The notes under the pieces were generated by a model. The model was not told where the DNA came from and did no database searches. It saw only the letters and a program-made list of their open reading frames with translations. Source: Marinomonas mediterranea MMB-1 (GTDB lineage Bacteria > Pseudomonadota > Gammaproteobacteria > Pseudomonadales > Marinomonadaceae). Taken from it: a DNA stretch of 64,000 nt. How positions within the stretch are numbered: position 1 is the stretch's first letter; every line of letters begins with the position of its first letter. Below are positions 8,055 to 17,845 of this stretch, piece after piece. The translations under genes and the position numbers were made by a program. Location of the stretch: assembly GCF_000192865.1 (NCBI RefSeq), contig NC_015276.1, positions 1,240,001-1,304,000 of the forward strand. The letters are read 5' to 3'.

Positions 8055-9857
8055 GTGTCGTCAGAAAATTTAAAGCACATACGCAATTTCTCGATAATTG
8101 CACACATTGATCATGGTAAGTCTACCTTAGCAGATCGATTCATTCAGAACTGTGAGGGTCTTAGTGAACGTGAGATGGAAGCTCAAGTGTTGGACTCAAT
8201 GGACATTGAGCGTGAGCGTGGCATTACGATTAAAGCGCAAAGTGTGACGCTGGATTACCATGCAAAAGACGGTAATACCTATCAATTGAACTTTATCGAT
8301 ACGCCGGGGCACGTCGACTTCTCATATGAAGTGTCCCGCTCTCTCGCAGCATGTGAAGGTGCTCTGCTCGTTGTGGACGCCGCTCAAGGTGTCGAAGCGC
8401 AATCCGTTGCCAATTGCTATACCGCCATTGAGCAAGGTCTAGAAGTAATGCCAGTCCTTAATAAGATTGACTTACCTCAGGCTGAGCCAGAAAGAGTATG
8501 CGGTGAAATTGAAGAAATTATTGGTATTGATGCCATGGATGCCGTGACGTGTTCTGCAAAAACAGGCATGGGCGTTGATGATGTTCTTGAGCGTTTGGTT
8601 GCAACCGTACCCCCACCAGAGGGTGATACTGAAGCGCCATTGCAGGCTTTGATTATCGATTCTTGGTTTGATAACTACCTAGGGGTTGTTTCCTTGGTTC
8701 GTATTAAACAAGGGACGCTGAGTAAGAAAGACAAGATCTTCATCAAGTCGACCAAGCAAACCTTCCCAGTCGATAATGTTGGAATATTCACACCAAAGCG
8801 CAAAGAAACAGGTGTATTGAGGGCTGGTGAAGTTGGCTATGTTGTCGCGGGTATTAAAGATATACATGGTGCTCCTGTTGGTGACACCATTACTCATATC
8901 GCGACACAAAACGTTGAGCAGTTAGACGGCTTTCAAAAGGTAAAACCTCAAGTGTACGCTGGTCTATTCCCGGTTAGTTCAGATGACTATGAAGATTTCC
9001 GTGTCGCACTTGAAAAGCTAACTCTGAACGATGCTTCGTTATTTTTTGAGCCAGAGTCATCTGATGCGCTTGGTTTTGGTTTCCGTTGTGGCTTCCTTGG
9101 TATGCTGCATATGGAGATTATTCAGGAGCGTTTAGAGCGTGAATATGATCTAGACCTTATTACTACTGCGCCAACCGTAATTTATGAAATTGAACTTGCA
9201 GATGGCACTGTGGTCAATGTAGACAGTCCGTCAAAAATGCCGGATCCAGGTTCTATTCGAGAAATGCGTGAGCCAATTGTTGAGGCGAATATTCTTGTTC
9301 CGCAAGATTATTTAGGTTCAGTCATTACATTATGTGTTGAAAAGCGTGGCATACAGAAAGACATGCAATACGTAGGGAGTCAGGTTCAGTTGCGCTATCA
9401 CTTGCCTATGAACGAGGTTGTGATGGACTTCTTTGACCGACTTAAGTCGGCGAGTCGCGGTTTCGCTTCTCTAGACTACGGTTTCCATCACTTTGAGTCT
9501 GCGCCGCTTTGTCGTTTAGATATATTAATCAATGGCGATCGAGTCGATGCACTGGCGTTGATCATGCACAAAGATAACGTTCAATACAAAGGACGTGCTC
9601 TATGTGAAAAAATGAAAGAATTGATTCCGCGTCAGATGTTTGACGTTGCCATTCAAGGTGCGGTAGGTGCAAAAGTGATTGCGCGTACGACCGTAAAAGC
9701 ATTGCGTAAGAATGTAACGGCGAAATGTTACGGTGGTGACGTGAGTCGTAAGAAAAAGCTTCTTCAGAAACAAAAAGAAGGTAAGAAGCGTATGAAGCAG
9801 GTTGGTAACGTTGAAGTTCCACAGTCTGCCTTCTTAGCGGCTCTAAAAGTAGATTAG
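8055..9857 (+). CDS. lepA: Elongation factor 4 (LepA), ribosome back-translocase GTPase
   Basis: A 600-residue translational GTPase that acts on the ribosome and influences elongation or initiation under stress. Visible motifs include the P-loop AHIDHGKST (about 15-23), switch [16 protein letters not shown], and NKIDLP for guanine recognition. The domain II barrel, EF-G-like domains III and V, and the LepA-specific C-terminal domain ending LKVD follow. The start is GTG 8055, which puts [17 protein letters not shown] in the family register. As in many gammaproteobacteria, lepB follows directly (57 bases, containing a small hairpin), so the two are probably one operon with rnc and era. Confidence 0.97.
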   Translation: MSSENLKHIRNFSIIAHIDHGKSTLADRFIQNCEGLSEREMEAQVLDSMDIERERGITIKAQSVTLDYHAKDGNTYQLNFIDTPGHVDFSYEVSRSLAACEGALLVVDAAQGVEAQSVANCYTAIEQGLEVMPVLNKIDLPQAEPERVCGEIEEIIGIDAMDAVTCSAKTGMGVDDVLERLVATVPPPEGDTEAPLQALIIDSWFDNYLGVVSLVRIKQGTLSKKDKIFIKSTKQTFPVDNVGIFTPKRKETGVLRAGEVGYVVAGIKDIHGAPVGDTITHIATQNVEQLDGFQKVKPQVYAGLFPVSSDDYEDFRVALEKLTLNDASLFFEPESSDALGFGFRCGFLGMLHMEIIQERLEREYDLDLITTAPTVIYEIELADGTVVNVDSPSKMPDPGSIREMREPIVEANILVPQDYLGSVITLCVEKRGIQKDMQYVGSQVQLRYHLPMNEVVMDFFDRLKSASRGFASLDYGFHHFESAPLCRLDILINGDRVDALALIMHKDNVQYKGRALCEKMKELIPRQMFDVAIQGAVGAKVIARTTVKALRKNVTAKCYGGDVSRKKKLLQKQKEGKKRMKQVGNVEVPQSAFLAALKVD

Positions 9858-9876
9858 TGTACTATGTCTTTATTAG

Positions 9877-9899
9877 AGAGCTTGATTTGATCAAGCTCT
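9877..9899 (+). other. Intercistronic hairpin between lepA and lepB
   Basis: AGAGCTTGA (9877-9885) pairs perfectly with TCAAGCTCT (9891-9899) around a 5-base loop. There is no T-tract; the lepB ribosome site follows at once. It is more likely a processing or stability element than a terminator. Confidence 0.5.
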
Positions 9900-9914
9900 A
9901 GTTGGAGAAGTTTA

Positions 9915-10742
9915 ATGGCATTTGATTTTGAGTTGATACTAGCAGCTGCTTTTATCATTACTGGCATTGCATGGGGAATTGATCGTGTTGTTTACCACCC
10001 CAAACGTAAGCAATTGTTGGTTGAAATGGACCCAGAAGCGGTTGCGAACCTAGATTCAAATGCAAAGCTAAGACTTGCAGACACACCTAAGGTGTTGTTG
10101 GAAGTTAAATCCTACTTTGTTATCGTCGCGGTGATCTTTGGTTTGCGCTCTTTTGTTATCGAGCCTTTCCAAATTCCCTCAGGATCCATGTTGCCGACGT
10201 TAAAAATTGGCGACTTTATTCTCGTAAATAAGTTTGAATACGGTGTGCGTTTACCGGTTTTAAATACTACGATTATTCCTACTAATGAACCAAAACGTGG
10301 TGATGTGGTTGTCTTTAAATACCCTGTTGATCCAAGCTTAAACTTTATAAAACGTTTAGTTGGATTGCCTGGTGATAAAATTAGCTACCACAATAAGCGC
10401 TTAATGATTAATGGTAAGTTAGTGGATCAAAGTTTGCTTGAAGAATTGCCATACTCGTTTAATCCAAATAAAGAGCCAGTAAAACTCTTTGATGAAAATT
10501 TGGATGGGGTTAATCACGCTACCTATAACAGTTACCGCTGGGACAAACGTCTAGAAGGTGATTGGGTCGTACCTGAAGGTCACTACTTTATGATGGGCGA
10601 CAATCGGGATAATAGTTCGGACAGTCGTGTATGGGGCTTTGTTCCGGAAGAAAACCTGAAAGGTCGAGCTTTTTATGTATGGATGCATTGGAGTTCGTGG
10701 TTCAGTATCCCGAGCTTTAAAAATAACGGTTTAATAAAATAA
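9915..10742 (+). CDS. lepB: Signal peptidase I
   Basis: This inner-membrane serine-lysine protease cleaves signal peptides from exported preproteins. It has 275 residues with two N-terminal membrane segments (about 5-24 and 66-84). The nucleophile is Ser91 in IPSGSMLPT and the general base Lys146 in [11 protein letters not shown]. The conserved [11 protein letters not shown] box lies near residues 230-240. Length is a little below the E. coli enzyme (324) and typical for Pseudomonas-like LepB. It sits between lepA and rnc with short gaps, in the standard operon order. Confidence 0.97.
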   Translation: MAFDFELILAAAFIITGIAWGIDRVVYHPKRKQLLVEMDPEAVANLDSNAKLRLADTPKVLLEVKSYFVIVAVIFGLRSFVIEPFQIPSGSMLPTLKIGDFILVNKFEYGVRLPVLNTTIIPTNEPKRGDVVVFKYPVDPSLNFIKRLVGLPGDKISYHNKRLMINGKLVDQSLLEELPYSFNPNKEPVKLFDENLDGVNHATYNSYRWDKRLEGDWVVPEGHYFMMGDNRDNSSDSRVWGFVPEENLKGRAFYVWMHWSSWFSIPSFKNNGLIK

Positions 10743-10755
10743 TTTTGGAGACATT

Positions 10756-11439
10756 TTGAGTTCACTGTATCAAAAGCTTTGTCGGCGCATAGGCTACTTT
10801 TTCGCTGATTTGGGCTTGCTAGAACTGGCATTAACGCATCGCAGTTATGGCGGAAAGAACAACGAACGCTTAGAGTTTTTAGGTGATTCGATATTAAATT
10901 ACGTTATTGCGGAAGACCTTTTTCACCGCTTCCCAAAAGCAAAGGAAGGAGAGTTAAGTCGACTACGAGCCTCTTTGGTGAAGGGAGATACTCTTGCTGA
11001 GCTAGCTCGTGAATTTCAGTTGGGCGACTTTTTGAAATTGGGTGCGGGCGAGCTTAAAAGTGGTGGATTTAGACGAGACTCCATTTTGGCGGATACGGTT
11101 GAAGGTATTATTGGTGCCATGTATCTGGATGCTGGAATGGACACCTGTAAGAATCAGATACTAGAGTGGTATAAAACGCGTTTGGATGCGACTTCTCTTA
11201 ATGTGGTTACGAAAGATGCGAAAACTCGATTGCAGGAGTACTTGCAAGCTCGAAAGCATGGCTTACCTCAATACGAAGTGGTAAACATCGATGGAGAGCC
11301 GCACGATCAAACTTTCTTTGTTCATTGTCATATTGAAATTTTTGATCAAGCAGTCGAAGGCAAAGGAAACAGTCGTAGAATAGCCGAGCAAAATGCAGCG
11401 GCTGAGGCACTAAGTCAATTGGAAAAACCAAATGCATAA
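10756..11439 (+). CDS. rnc: Ribonuclease III
   Basis: This is a double-strand-specific endoribonuclease for rRNA and mRNA processing, acting as a cytoplasmic dimer. The catalytic domain includes the signature [12 protein letters not shown] (about 36-47), with acidic metal ligands there and in [10 protein letters not shown] (about 114-123). The C-terminal double-stranded-RNA-binding domain covers about 155-225. The start is an unusual TTG at 10756, supported by GGAG five bases upstream and by family length (227 residues). The end overlaps the era start by 8 bases, so RNase III and Era are translationally coupled as in E. coli. Confidence 0.97.
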   Translation: MSSLYQKLCRRIGYFFADLGLLELALTHRSYGGKNNERLEFLGDSILNYVIAEDLFHRFPKAKEGELSRLRASLVKGDTLAELAREFQLGDFLKLGAGELKSGGFRRDSILADTVEGIIGAMYLDAGMDTCKNQILEWYKTRLDATSLNVVTKDAKTRLQEYLQARKHGLPQYEVVNIDGEPHDQTFFVHCHIEIFDQAVEGKGNSRRIAEQNAAAEALSQLEKPNA

Positions 11440-12451
11440 TGAAGACTCGTTTCAAGAAAATGATAACCAAGAAGACCTAGTCCAAGATAGCGCAGCTCAA
11501 GAACACGCTGAGTATGAAGGCGTTTCTGGGGAAAACAGTGGCCAAGAAGAGGATTATCAAGAAATCACTCATTGTGGTTTTGTTGCGATTGTGGGTCGTC
11601 CAAATGTGGGTAAGTCGACGTTGATGAACCACATTCTAGGGCAGAAGCTTTCAATTACATCTCGTAAACCTCAGACGACACGCGATCAAATTTTAGGTGT
11701 TAAAACGGAAGGCTCGATCCAAACGATTTATGTTGATACACCTGGGTTGCATTTAGGTCAACAGAAAGCCATTAACCGCTTTATGAATAAAACGGCGACT
11801 GCCGCTCTGAAAGATGTTGATGTGGTTCTATTTGTCATTGATGCTGAGCGTTGGACTGATGAAGATGAGTCTGTATTGCAAAAAGTGCAGTACGCTCAAT
11901 GTCCCGTTGTGTTGGTGGTTAACAAGGTAGATAACCTTGATGAGAAAGATGAGCTTTTACCTAAGCTAGCGGCGTTGTCTGAAAAAATGGAATTTGCTCA
12001 GATTGTGCCTATTTCAGCGTTACGAAACAAAAACTTAGATCGCCTGGAAAATCTCGTAGAAAGCTACATTCCTGAAGGTACTCAGTACTACCCAGAAGAT
12101 CAGATTACGAACAGAAGCTCTCGCTTTTTGGCTGCGGAGATTGTGCGAGAGAAGATCACTCGACAGCTCGGTCAGGAAGTACCTTATGAGGTTGCTGTTC
12201 AAATTGAAGAATTCGTTTACGAGGAAAATGCCATTCACATCAGTGCGCTGATATTAGTTGAGCGTAACGGCCAGAAGCGAATTTTGATCGGCGATAAAGG
12301 CGAAAAAATTAAGCTGATTGGACGCGAAGCTCGCATCGATATGGAAAACCTATTTCAGCACAAGGTTATGCTGAATACTTGGGTTAAAGTACGTTCTGGT
12401 TGGTCTGATGACGAACGAGCACTAGCAAGTCTTGGTTACCAAGACAGCTAG
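11432..12451 (+). CDS. era: GTPase Era with acidic N-terminal extension
   Basis: Era binds 16S rRNA near its 3' end and assists 30S subunit maturation. Motifs seen: GRPNVGKST (from residue 55), a switch region with [18 protein letters not shown], and a C-terminal KH RNA-binding domain with IGDKGEKIK. The protein is 339 residues, about 40 longer than usual. The extra part is an N-terminal tail rich in Glu, Asp, Gln and Asn. No ATG, GTG or TTG lies in frame between 11432 and the P-loop, so the tail must be translated unless a non-standard start is used. The gene overlaps rnc by 8 bases and is followed by recO. Confidence 0.97.
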   Translation: MHNEDSFQENDNQEDLVQDSAAQEHAEYEGVSGENSGQEEDYQEITHCGFVAIVGRPNVGKSTLMNHILGQKLSITSRKPQTTRDQILGVKTEGSIQTIYVDTPGLHLGQQKAINRFMNKTATAALKDVDVVLFVIDAERWTDEDESVLQKVQYAQCPVVLVVNKVDNLDEKDELLPKLAALSEKMEFAQIVPISALRNKNLDRLENLVESYIPEGTQYYPEDQITNRSSRFLAAEIVREKITRQLGQEVPYEVAVQIEEFVYEENAIHISALILVERNGQKRILIGDKGEKIKLIGREARIDMENLFQHKVMLNTWVKVRSGWSDDERALASLGYQDS

Positions 12452-12471
12452 TGGTTGTGACGAGGTAGAAT

Positions 12472-13203
12472 ATGGTTGCTCGTGGATATGTGATACATAC
12501 TCGCACATTCCAAGAGAATAAGGTCTTAATAGACATATTGACAGCAGAGGCGGGGCTCCTACGTACCGTTCTCCGAGTTAGTAAAAAAGAGGCTCAGGTG
12601 CTACCTGGGCCTTTTTTGCGTTATGAGCTTGAGGTAAGTGGTCGAGGAGAGCTGAAAACCCTTAAATCGATTGAGGGGGTTGGAGCCGCGTTTCGCTTTG
12701 AGGGGTTGTACCTGTATAGCGCAATGTATATTCACGAAATTCTTGAAAAGGTGGTGCCATTGAATTTACCACTTGAAAATTTATTTGCTCTATACGAATG
12801 GTTGATCAATGGTTTTAATGATCAATTGCCCATTGCCCCCGTGCTTCGCCGATTTGAAGCTGGGTTGTTCGATGAAGTTGGGATGAGCATTAATATGGGG
12901 TCTACAGCGACAGGACAACTCTTGTCGCCTCAACAAGTGTATCAGTTCATTCCGAGGTTTGGCCTTAAACCGTATCATGGGGAGCAGCTCAAAAGAGTGC
13001 CTAGTTTGTTTGTAAGGGGAGACCTTGCTGCGGCTTATGCCAGTGGCGATTGGGCGAACCGAAAAGTACTTGATATGGCAAAAGTGCTCCACCGAGAGTG
13101 GCTTGTTTATTTACTTAATGGTCGTGATTTACAGGCGAGAAAGTTGTTGCCTAGTCATGAATACAGCGGCGAAAAAATTGGCTTGGTACCTTTATTTCGG
13201 TAA
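12472..13203 (+). CDS. recO: DNA repair protein RecO
   Basis: RecO works with RecR to load RecA onto SSB-coated single-stranded DNA in the RecFOR gap-repair pathway. The protein is 243 residues. The N-terminal OB-fold begins RGYVIHTRTFQENKVLIDILT, trimmed here as the usual start of the family, and a helical domain with LYSAMYIHEILEKV follows. It starts 20 bases after era and is followed 38 bases later by acpS. In many gammaproteobacteria pdxJ lies between recO and acpS; it is absent from this position. Confidence 0.93.
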   Translation: MVARGYVIHTRTFQENKVLIDILTAEAGLLRTVLRVSKKEAQVLPGPFLRYELEVSGRGELKTLKSIEGVGAAFRFEGLYLYSAMYIHEILEKVVPLNLPLENLFALYEWLINGFNDQLPIAPVLRRFEAGLFDEVGMSINMGSTATGQLLSPQQVYQFIPRFGLKPYHGEQLKRVPSLFVRGDLAAAYASGDWANRKVLDMAKVLHREWLVYLLNGRDLQARKLLPSHEYSGEKIGLVPLFR

Positions 13204-13241
13204 TCTGAGTTCTTCATTACATACGGTAGATGTTTTTATAA

Positions 13242-13625
13242 ATGATTATTGGTATTGGTACTGACATTGTTGAAATTGCTCGTATCAGGGACTCTTATGA
13301 TCGCCTCGGTGATCGGTTTGCTAAACGAATTCTGACAGACAGTGAATTTGAACGTTTGAAGAGCTTTGAAAGTGATGCGATCGCATCTGCATTTTTAGCG
13401 AAACGTTTTGCCGCAAAAGAAGCGGCAGTAAAGGCATTAGGAACTGGAATTGGTCGTGGTGTGAGCTTTCAGCATTTTAATGTAAAGAATCTAGAGTCTG
13501 GTCAGCCGATCTTAGAGGTGAATGATGAGATTTGTGCTCGTTTTGATCAAGCGATCACTTGGCACCTAAGTCTGACAGACGAGCGAGAGTACGCACAAGC
13601 GTTTGTTATTCTTGAGGCCACTTAA
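13242..13625 (+). CDS. acpS: Holo-[acyl-carrier-protein] synthase
   Basis: AcpS transfers 4'-phosphopantetheine from coenzyme A to apo-ACP, activating it for fatty-acid synthesis. The 127 residues contain the two family motifs: GIGTDIVEI near the start (metal-binding Asp) and FAAKEAAVKALGTG (catalytic/metal-binding Glu) near the middle. A trimeric cytosolic enzyme is expected. Its last 20 bases overlap the 3' end of the convergent gacS gene, so both proteins read the same DNA in opposite senses there. Confidence 0.96.
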   Translation: MIIGIGTDIVEIARIRDSYDRLGDRFAKRILTDSEFERLKSFESDAIASAFLAKRFAAKEAAVKALGTGIGRGVSFQHFNVKNLESGQPILEVNDEICARFDQAITWHLSLTDEREYAQAFVILEAT

Positions 13626-16425
13626 TGAGCGGGGCTATATCAATTAACGCATCGATACTGTCTGTAAAGTCTTCAAGTACGCCTTCCACGTCATCAAATT
13701 GAAGTTCTTTCAAATGCGTTTCTAGAAAACCAGCGTGTTTGGATAGCTCGATTGCACCAGTGTATTTGGAGCCGCCGTGCAATCTATGTACAACGTGGAT
13801 TAACTTGGCGAGATCTTTTTCTTCAAAGTGATGTAAAATAAGTTTTTTGTCGGCCTCAAGTGTGTTGAGCAACATATCAAACATATCTTTTGCAATTACA
13901 CTTTTGCCGTTGGCTATGCTTAGCGCTTTGTCTATATCGAACAAAGCCACGACTTTTTCATCGGCTAGATCTTGGTAGCTCTTTTTCGATTGGCACCATT
14001 GAGTAATGGTTTCCAACAGAATGTCTTCATTTACAGGCTTGGTTAGGTAAGCGTTCATGCCGCTCGACACAATTTGTTTTTGTTCTGAGCCAAGTGCATG
14101 TGCGGTTAAGGCGACGATAGGAGTGTGGACGTAGTTGGTTAGTTTTCGAAGGCGCTGAGTCGCTTCCATACCATCCATTTCTGGCATTTGTATGTCCATT
14201 AAAATCAAGTCGTATTGCGTTTCCTTCGCCATTTCAATCGCTTGCTTACCACTGTAGGCTAAATCAACTTGAAGGCCGTGAGGTTCTAGCCAGTGACCCA
14301 GAAGCTGCAAGTTAATTTGCGTGTCATCGACAGCCAATATTTGAATACCACTTAGCGGAGAGGTCTCCTCTGGTGGTTCCACGGCTTCAAGTTCGAGTTC
14401 TGTCGTGAGTTCAGTCGTCGTGGTTTCATCCGCATATAATCTATCTTCACTAAGAAGTTTCGGTTCTTCTAAACTTCTTAGTGATTTGTTTAGGCGATTA
14501 TGACTTATTGGCGTCATCAGGATTTCGCTGCATAGCGTGTGCAGTATAGAGCTCTTACTGATGTCGTGAGGTCGTTTGGTCAGTAAGATACAAGGAAGTC
14601 GAAATTGTTGAGTGATGTAAGCGACAAGTTCTTGTATTTCTTCTAATTTCTCTGTGTGAGAGTCAATGTTAAGAAGTACCGCATCTAACGACGTTTGGCT
14701 ATTTAGTAACGTAACGGTTTGCTCCAAACTGGAGGTAAATGTGCAATTAGCACCGACGTGGTTTAGATATGTTTTCAGGTAGTTTCGATAGTTGAGCGAA
14801 GGCTCGAATACGAGAAGCGACTTGGAAATCGGTTCTTCTACTTTTTGTTCTTTCTGGCTTGGCTTGAGTACGATCGTGAAGCGGAAGTTGGAGCCTATGC
14901 CATGTTCACTAGAAACCTCGACATTTCCTCCCATCTGTTTAACGAGCTTTTTGGTGATGACGAGCCCAAGCCCAGTCCCGCCAAATTTTCGTGTCGTGCT
15001 AGTGTCAACCTGAGAGAAAGGCTTGAAAAGGTTATCTAATTTGTTTTCAGGGATGCCTACTCCCGTATCAATGATCTGAAACGACAGTTTGAGAGAGCTG
15101 TTTGATTTTTCGAGGATTTTGACTGTCGTTCTTACTGAGCCTTCATGGGTGAATTTGATCGCATTGCCTATCAGGTTGGTTAGAACCTGACGGATTCTAA
15201 CAGGGTCGCCAATTACCCAGGTCGGAACGTCTAGGTCAAATTCAGGGATAAGATCGAGTTCTTTAGAGGCGTTTACTAGATTTGCGCTACTGAGGATTTG
15301 ATAGACTTCGTCAACAATGTCTCGGATGTTGATGTCTGTTAAGTCTAAGCTTAGTTTTCCTGCTTCTATTTTTGAAAAGTCGAGAATATCACTGATGATC
15401 GTCAGCAAGTTGGTTGTAGATTGCGCGATAGTATCCATGTATAGGCGTTGTTGTTTATCGAGCTGATCTTTTTGTAGGATCTGAATATAACCCATGATCG
15501 CGTTTAGGGGCGTTCTTATTTCATGGCTTATATTGGCTAAAAATTGCGACTTTAGACGGTTTGACTCAGTGGCTTCTTTGTTGGCAATGTGAAGTTGAGC
15601 GCTCTTTTCTTCAAGGCTGTCCATGTTGCGACGAATGTCTTCTGTCGCTTGATCTACGTTGCTTAGTATTTCTGCACGGTGATTTTCTAAGCGTGACGAT
15701 ATGTCGTTTAGGTCAGACACAACGGTCGAGTATTGGGTTGGAAGGTTGAGCCCCTTCGTTGCCCCGAAATGCCCTTGGGTGATTTTGTTAACGGTGTCTG
15801 AAATTTTTTCTATAGGGCGGAGCAGGCTTGCAGTGACATTGAGCAAGGCGAAAATAGCCAAAAGGTTAAATATAAAAAAAGTGCCCAATGTAGCAGATAG
15901 ATAGCGATATTTACTGACGATTGACGCTTCTTTGCTTGCCTCCACCTTTAACCAGCCTGATACCTGTGGAACGCTATAAGAGCTGGTAATGAAATTTGTA
16001 TTGGATTGATGTTCTAGTCTAGTAACAGGGTGCTTTATAGGTGCAATCGTCGCGAAAAAGTGTGGGTTTTCATCGCTCTCATTGGCGTTAGTGAAGGGGA
16101 GAGTGTTAACCTCGGACGTTTTACCTAACTCGGTTATGAGTTTTTCTTCTGCGTTATAAAGCTGGACTGTGTTTATGTGATCATGCTTTAGAAGTGTTCG
16201 AAGTGTGTCGTTTAGCATACCTTCATCAGAGTGGGAGAGGGCGTGTTCGGCGCTCACTGTCATCTGCGAGACCGACTTTTCCACGCCTTCTTTGAAGTTG
16301 CGATCAATCGTATCAAACCTAGACAAGGTAAAGGCGAATGACGCAATAATACTCAGAATAAGGCAAGGGGTGTAAATAGCAAAAAAGAGCTTGCTTCTCA
16401 AAGAAACACTATTTAAAGCAAGCAT
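13606..16425 (-). CDS. gacS: GacS/BarA-type hybrid sensor histidine kinase
   Basis: A 939-residue tripartite sensor kinase that in relatives phosphorylates GacA/UvrY and controls Csr/Rsm small RNAs. Domain order: membrane segment (about 11-34), periplasmic sensor (about 35-173), membrane segment (about 174-197), HAMP, then HisKA with His301 in SHEIRTPLN. The ATPase motifs are NLIGNAIKF, DTGVGIP and GGTGLGL. A receiver-like domain near 535-650 lacks the acidic acceptor motif (LLNID). An intact receiver follows with Asp744 in LMDIQMPEMDG, then a C-terminal Hpt domain with His880 in HRLHGGS. The neighbourhood cysM-rlmD-relA-mazG matches gacS in Pseudomonas. GacA and the small RNAs are not in this window. 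Confidence 0.93.
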   Translation of the reverse strand: MLALNSVSLRSKLFFAIYTPCLILSIIASFAFTLSRFDTIDRNFKEGVEKSVSQMTVSAEHALSHSDEGMLNDTLRTLLKHDHINTVQLYNAEEKLITELGKTSEVNTLPFTNANESDENPHFFATIAPIKHPVTRLEHQSNTNFITSSYSVPQVSGWLKVEASKEASIVSKYRYLSATLGTFFIFNLLAIFALLNVTASLLRPIEKISDTVNKITQGHFGATKGLNLPTQYSTVVSDLNDISSRLENHRAEILSNVDQATEDIRRNMDSLEEKSAQLHIANKEATESNRLKSQFLANISHEIRTPLNAIMGYIQILQKDQLDKQQRLYMDTIAQSTTNLLTIISDILDFSKIEAGKLSLDLTDINIRDIVDEVYQILSSANLVNASKELDLIPEFDLDVPTWVIGDPVRIRQVLTNLIGNAIKFTHEGSVRTTVKILEKSNSSLKLSFQIIDTGVGIPENKLDNLFKPFSQVDTSTTRKFGGTGLGLVITKKLVKQMGGNVEVSSEHGIGSNFRFTIVLKPSQKEQKVEEPISKSLLVFEPSLNYRNYLKTYLNHVGANCTFTSSLEQTVTLLNSQTSLDAVLLNIDSHTEKLEEIQELVAYITQQFRLPCILLTKRPHDISKSSILHTLCSEILMTPISHNRLNKSLRSLEEPKLLSEDRLYADETTTTELTTELELEAVEPPEETSPLSGIQILAVDDTQINLQLLGHWLEPHGLQVDLAYSGKQAIEMAKETQYDLILMDIQMPEMDGMEATQRLRKLTNYVHTPIVALTAHALGSEQKQIVSSGMNAYLTKPVNEDILLETITQWCQSKKSYQDLADEKVVALFDIDKALSIANGKSVIAKDMFDMLLNTLEADKKLILHHFEEKDLAKLIHVVHRLHGGSKYTGAIELSKHAGFLETHLKELQFDDVEGVLEDFTDSIDALIDIAPLIKWPQE

Positions 16426-16465
16426 TTACATCTTCCTAATCCAAAAATCTAGTCAAACGCTATGT

Positions 16466-16690
16466 TTAGTAGCAGACTAGGTTTCCTTTTCCTTTACGAC
16501 GAGAACACTCACGTTCGTAATTTTCGCACGCCAACACTTTTGTTCGCGACGGATTTGAAATCGATTTACATTCACGCCACTTCTTTCTAAGATCTGCGTC
16601 CGCAATGTCTGCAGCTGGGCCGCCAAACATATCACAGCCGCCTATAGTAAGTATCGCGGCCATAAGACCTGTGAAATAAAGCTTCTGCAT
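16466..16690 (-). CDS. Small cysteine-rich lipoprotein
   Basis: A 74-residue predicted lipoprotein. The signal peptide ends in LTIGGC, with lipid-modified Cys19. Asp20 follows it, which by the +2 rule of Lol sorting suggests retention in the inner membrane. The mature part is only 56 residues, basic toward the C-terminus, and carries four further cysteines (41, 55, 62, 73), enough for two disulfides. Its start is ATG 16690. It lies 40 bases upstream of gacS on the same strand and could be co-transcribed with it. I do not recognise a family. Confidence 0.75.
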   Translation of the reverse strand: MQKLYFTGLMAAILTIGGCDMFGGPAADIADADLRKKWRECKSISNPSRTKVLACENYERECSRRKGKGNLVCY

Positions 16691-16834
16691 TGTTTTCGTC
16701 TCCTAATGCGGAAAATTGGGTTAAGGTTATAACCCTTTTGTATTTTAATCTTATCGCTAAGTATTTTCTAATACTAACATTATAGCCTGAAAGCTAGTTT
16801 CTTTTTCTACATTATTAATGTCAATAAAGTTTTT

Positions 16835-17728
16835 ATGATGGATTACCCAACGATAGAGTCCCTAATCGGGCAAACACCAGTCGTTCGCTTACAGCGAATT
16901 AACCCAAATAATAGTAATACTATTTTACTTAAATTAGAGGGACAAAACCCAGCAGGATCGGTTAAAGATCGACCTGCATTAAACATGATATTGCAAGCGG
17001 AAGCTCGTGGTGATGTTTCACCTGGAGACAGCCTTATTGAGGCGACGAGTGGGAATACTGGTATTGCGTTAGCCATGGTCGCAGCAATCAAAGGATATAA
17101 GATGCATTTGATCATGCCAGATAACATGAGCGAAGAGCGCAAATCTGCGATGACAGCTTATGGGGCAGAATTGCATCTCGTATCAAAAGCGGAAGGGATG
17201 GAAAGGGCACGTGACTTAGCGCTTGAAATGCAAGCTCAGGGTTTAGGAAAAGTATTAAATCAATTTGGTAATTTTGATAACCCTAGTGCGCATTACGGGA
17301 GTACTGGTCCCGAAATTTGGGAACAAACAGAAGGTAGTGTGACTCACTTCGTAAGCTCAATGGGCACGACTGGCACTATCATGGGCGTATCGCGCTATTT
17401 AAAAGAAAAAAATGAAGATGTTCAAATCATAGGTTTGCAGCCTAAAGAAGGCAGTAGCATCCCTGGAATTAGGCGATGGCCCAAAGAATATCTACCCACC
17501 ATTTTCGAAGCCGAGCGAGTGGATCAAGTGGTTGACGTCGATCAATCTGACGCTGAAATTACGATGCGAAGGCTTGCAAAAGAAGAGGGCATTTTCTGTG
17601 GCGTATCATCAGGTGGGTCTGTCGCAGCGGCCATCGAACTTTCCAAAACACTGAATAACGCGGTGATCGTCGCGATTATTTGTGACCGAGGTGACCGCTA
17701 CCTTTCCACAGGCGTTTTTAATTCATAA
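16835..17728 (+). CDS. cysM: Cysteine synthase B (O-acetylserine sulfhydrylase)
   Basis: This PLP enzyme makes cysteine from O-acetylserine with sulfide or thiosulfate. The 297 residues begin TIESLIGQTPVVRL. The PLP lysine lies in NPAGSVKDRPAL, the substrate loop is EATSGNTGIALA, and the phosphate-binding GTTGT motif is in SSMGTTGTIMG. The C-terminal signature CGVSSGGSVAAA is present. Length and the short C-terminus fit CysM rather than CysK. It begins at ATG 16835, divergent from the small lipoprotein gene. A hairpin terminator follows, separating it from rlmD. Confidence 0.95.
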   Translation: MMDYPTIESLIGQTPVVRLQRINPNNSNTILLKLEGQNPAGSVKDRPALNMILQAEARGDVSPGDSLIEATSGNTGIALAMVAAIKGYKMHLIMPDNMSEERKSAMTAYGAELHLVSKAEGMERARDLALEMQAQGLGKVLNQFGNFDNPSAHYGSTGPEIWEQTEGSVTHFVSSMGTTGTIMGVSRYLKEKNEDVQIIGLQPKEGSSIPGIRRWPKEYLPTIFEAERVDQVVDVDQSDAEITMRRLAKEEGIFCGVSSGGSVAAAIELSKTLNNAVIVAIICDRGDRYLSTGVFNS

Positions 17729-17754
17729 ATAACGTGTTGTTTTCCTGATCTTAA

Positions 17755-17776
17755 GGCCTACATTTTTTTGTAGGCC
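17755..17776 (+). terminator. Terminator after cysM
   Basis: GGCCTACA (17755-17762) pairs with TGTAGGCC (17769-17776) around a T-rich loop, followed by AATTTCTTCTT. The stem of eight pairs 27 bases after the cysM stop fits a Rho-independent terminator. Confidence 0.75.
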
Positions 17777-17845
17777 AATTTCTTCTTATTACCGTTCTGC
17801 TGCCACTTTGCGTTATTATTGGCATTAATGTGAATTAAGAGAGAA

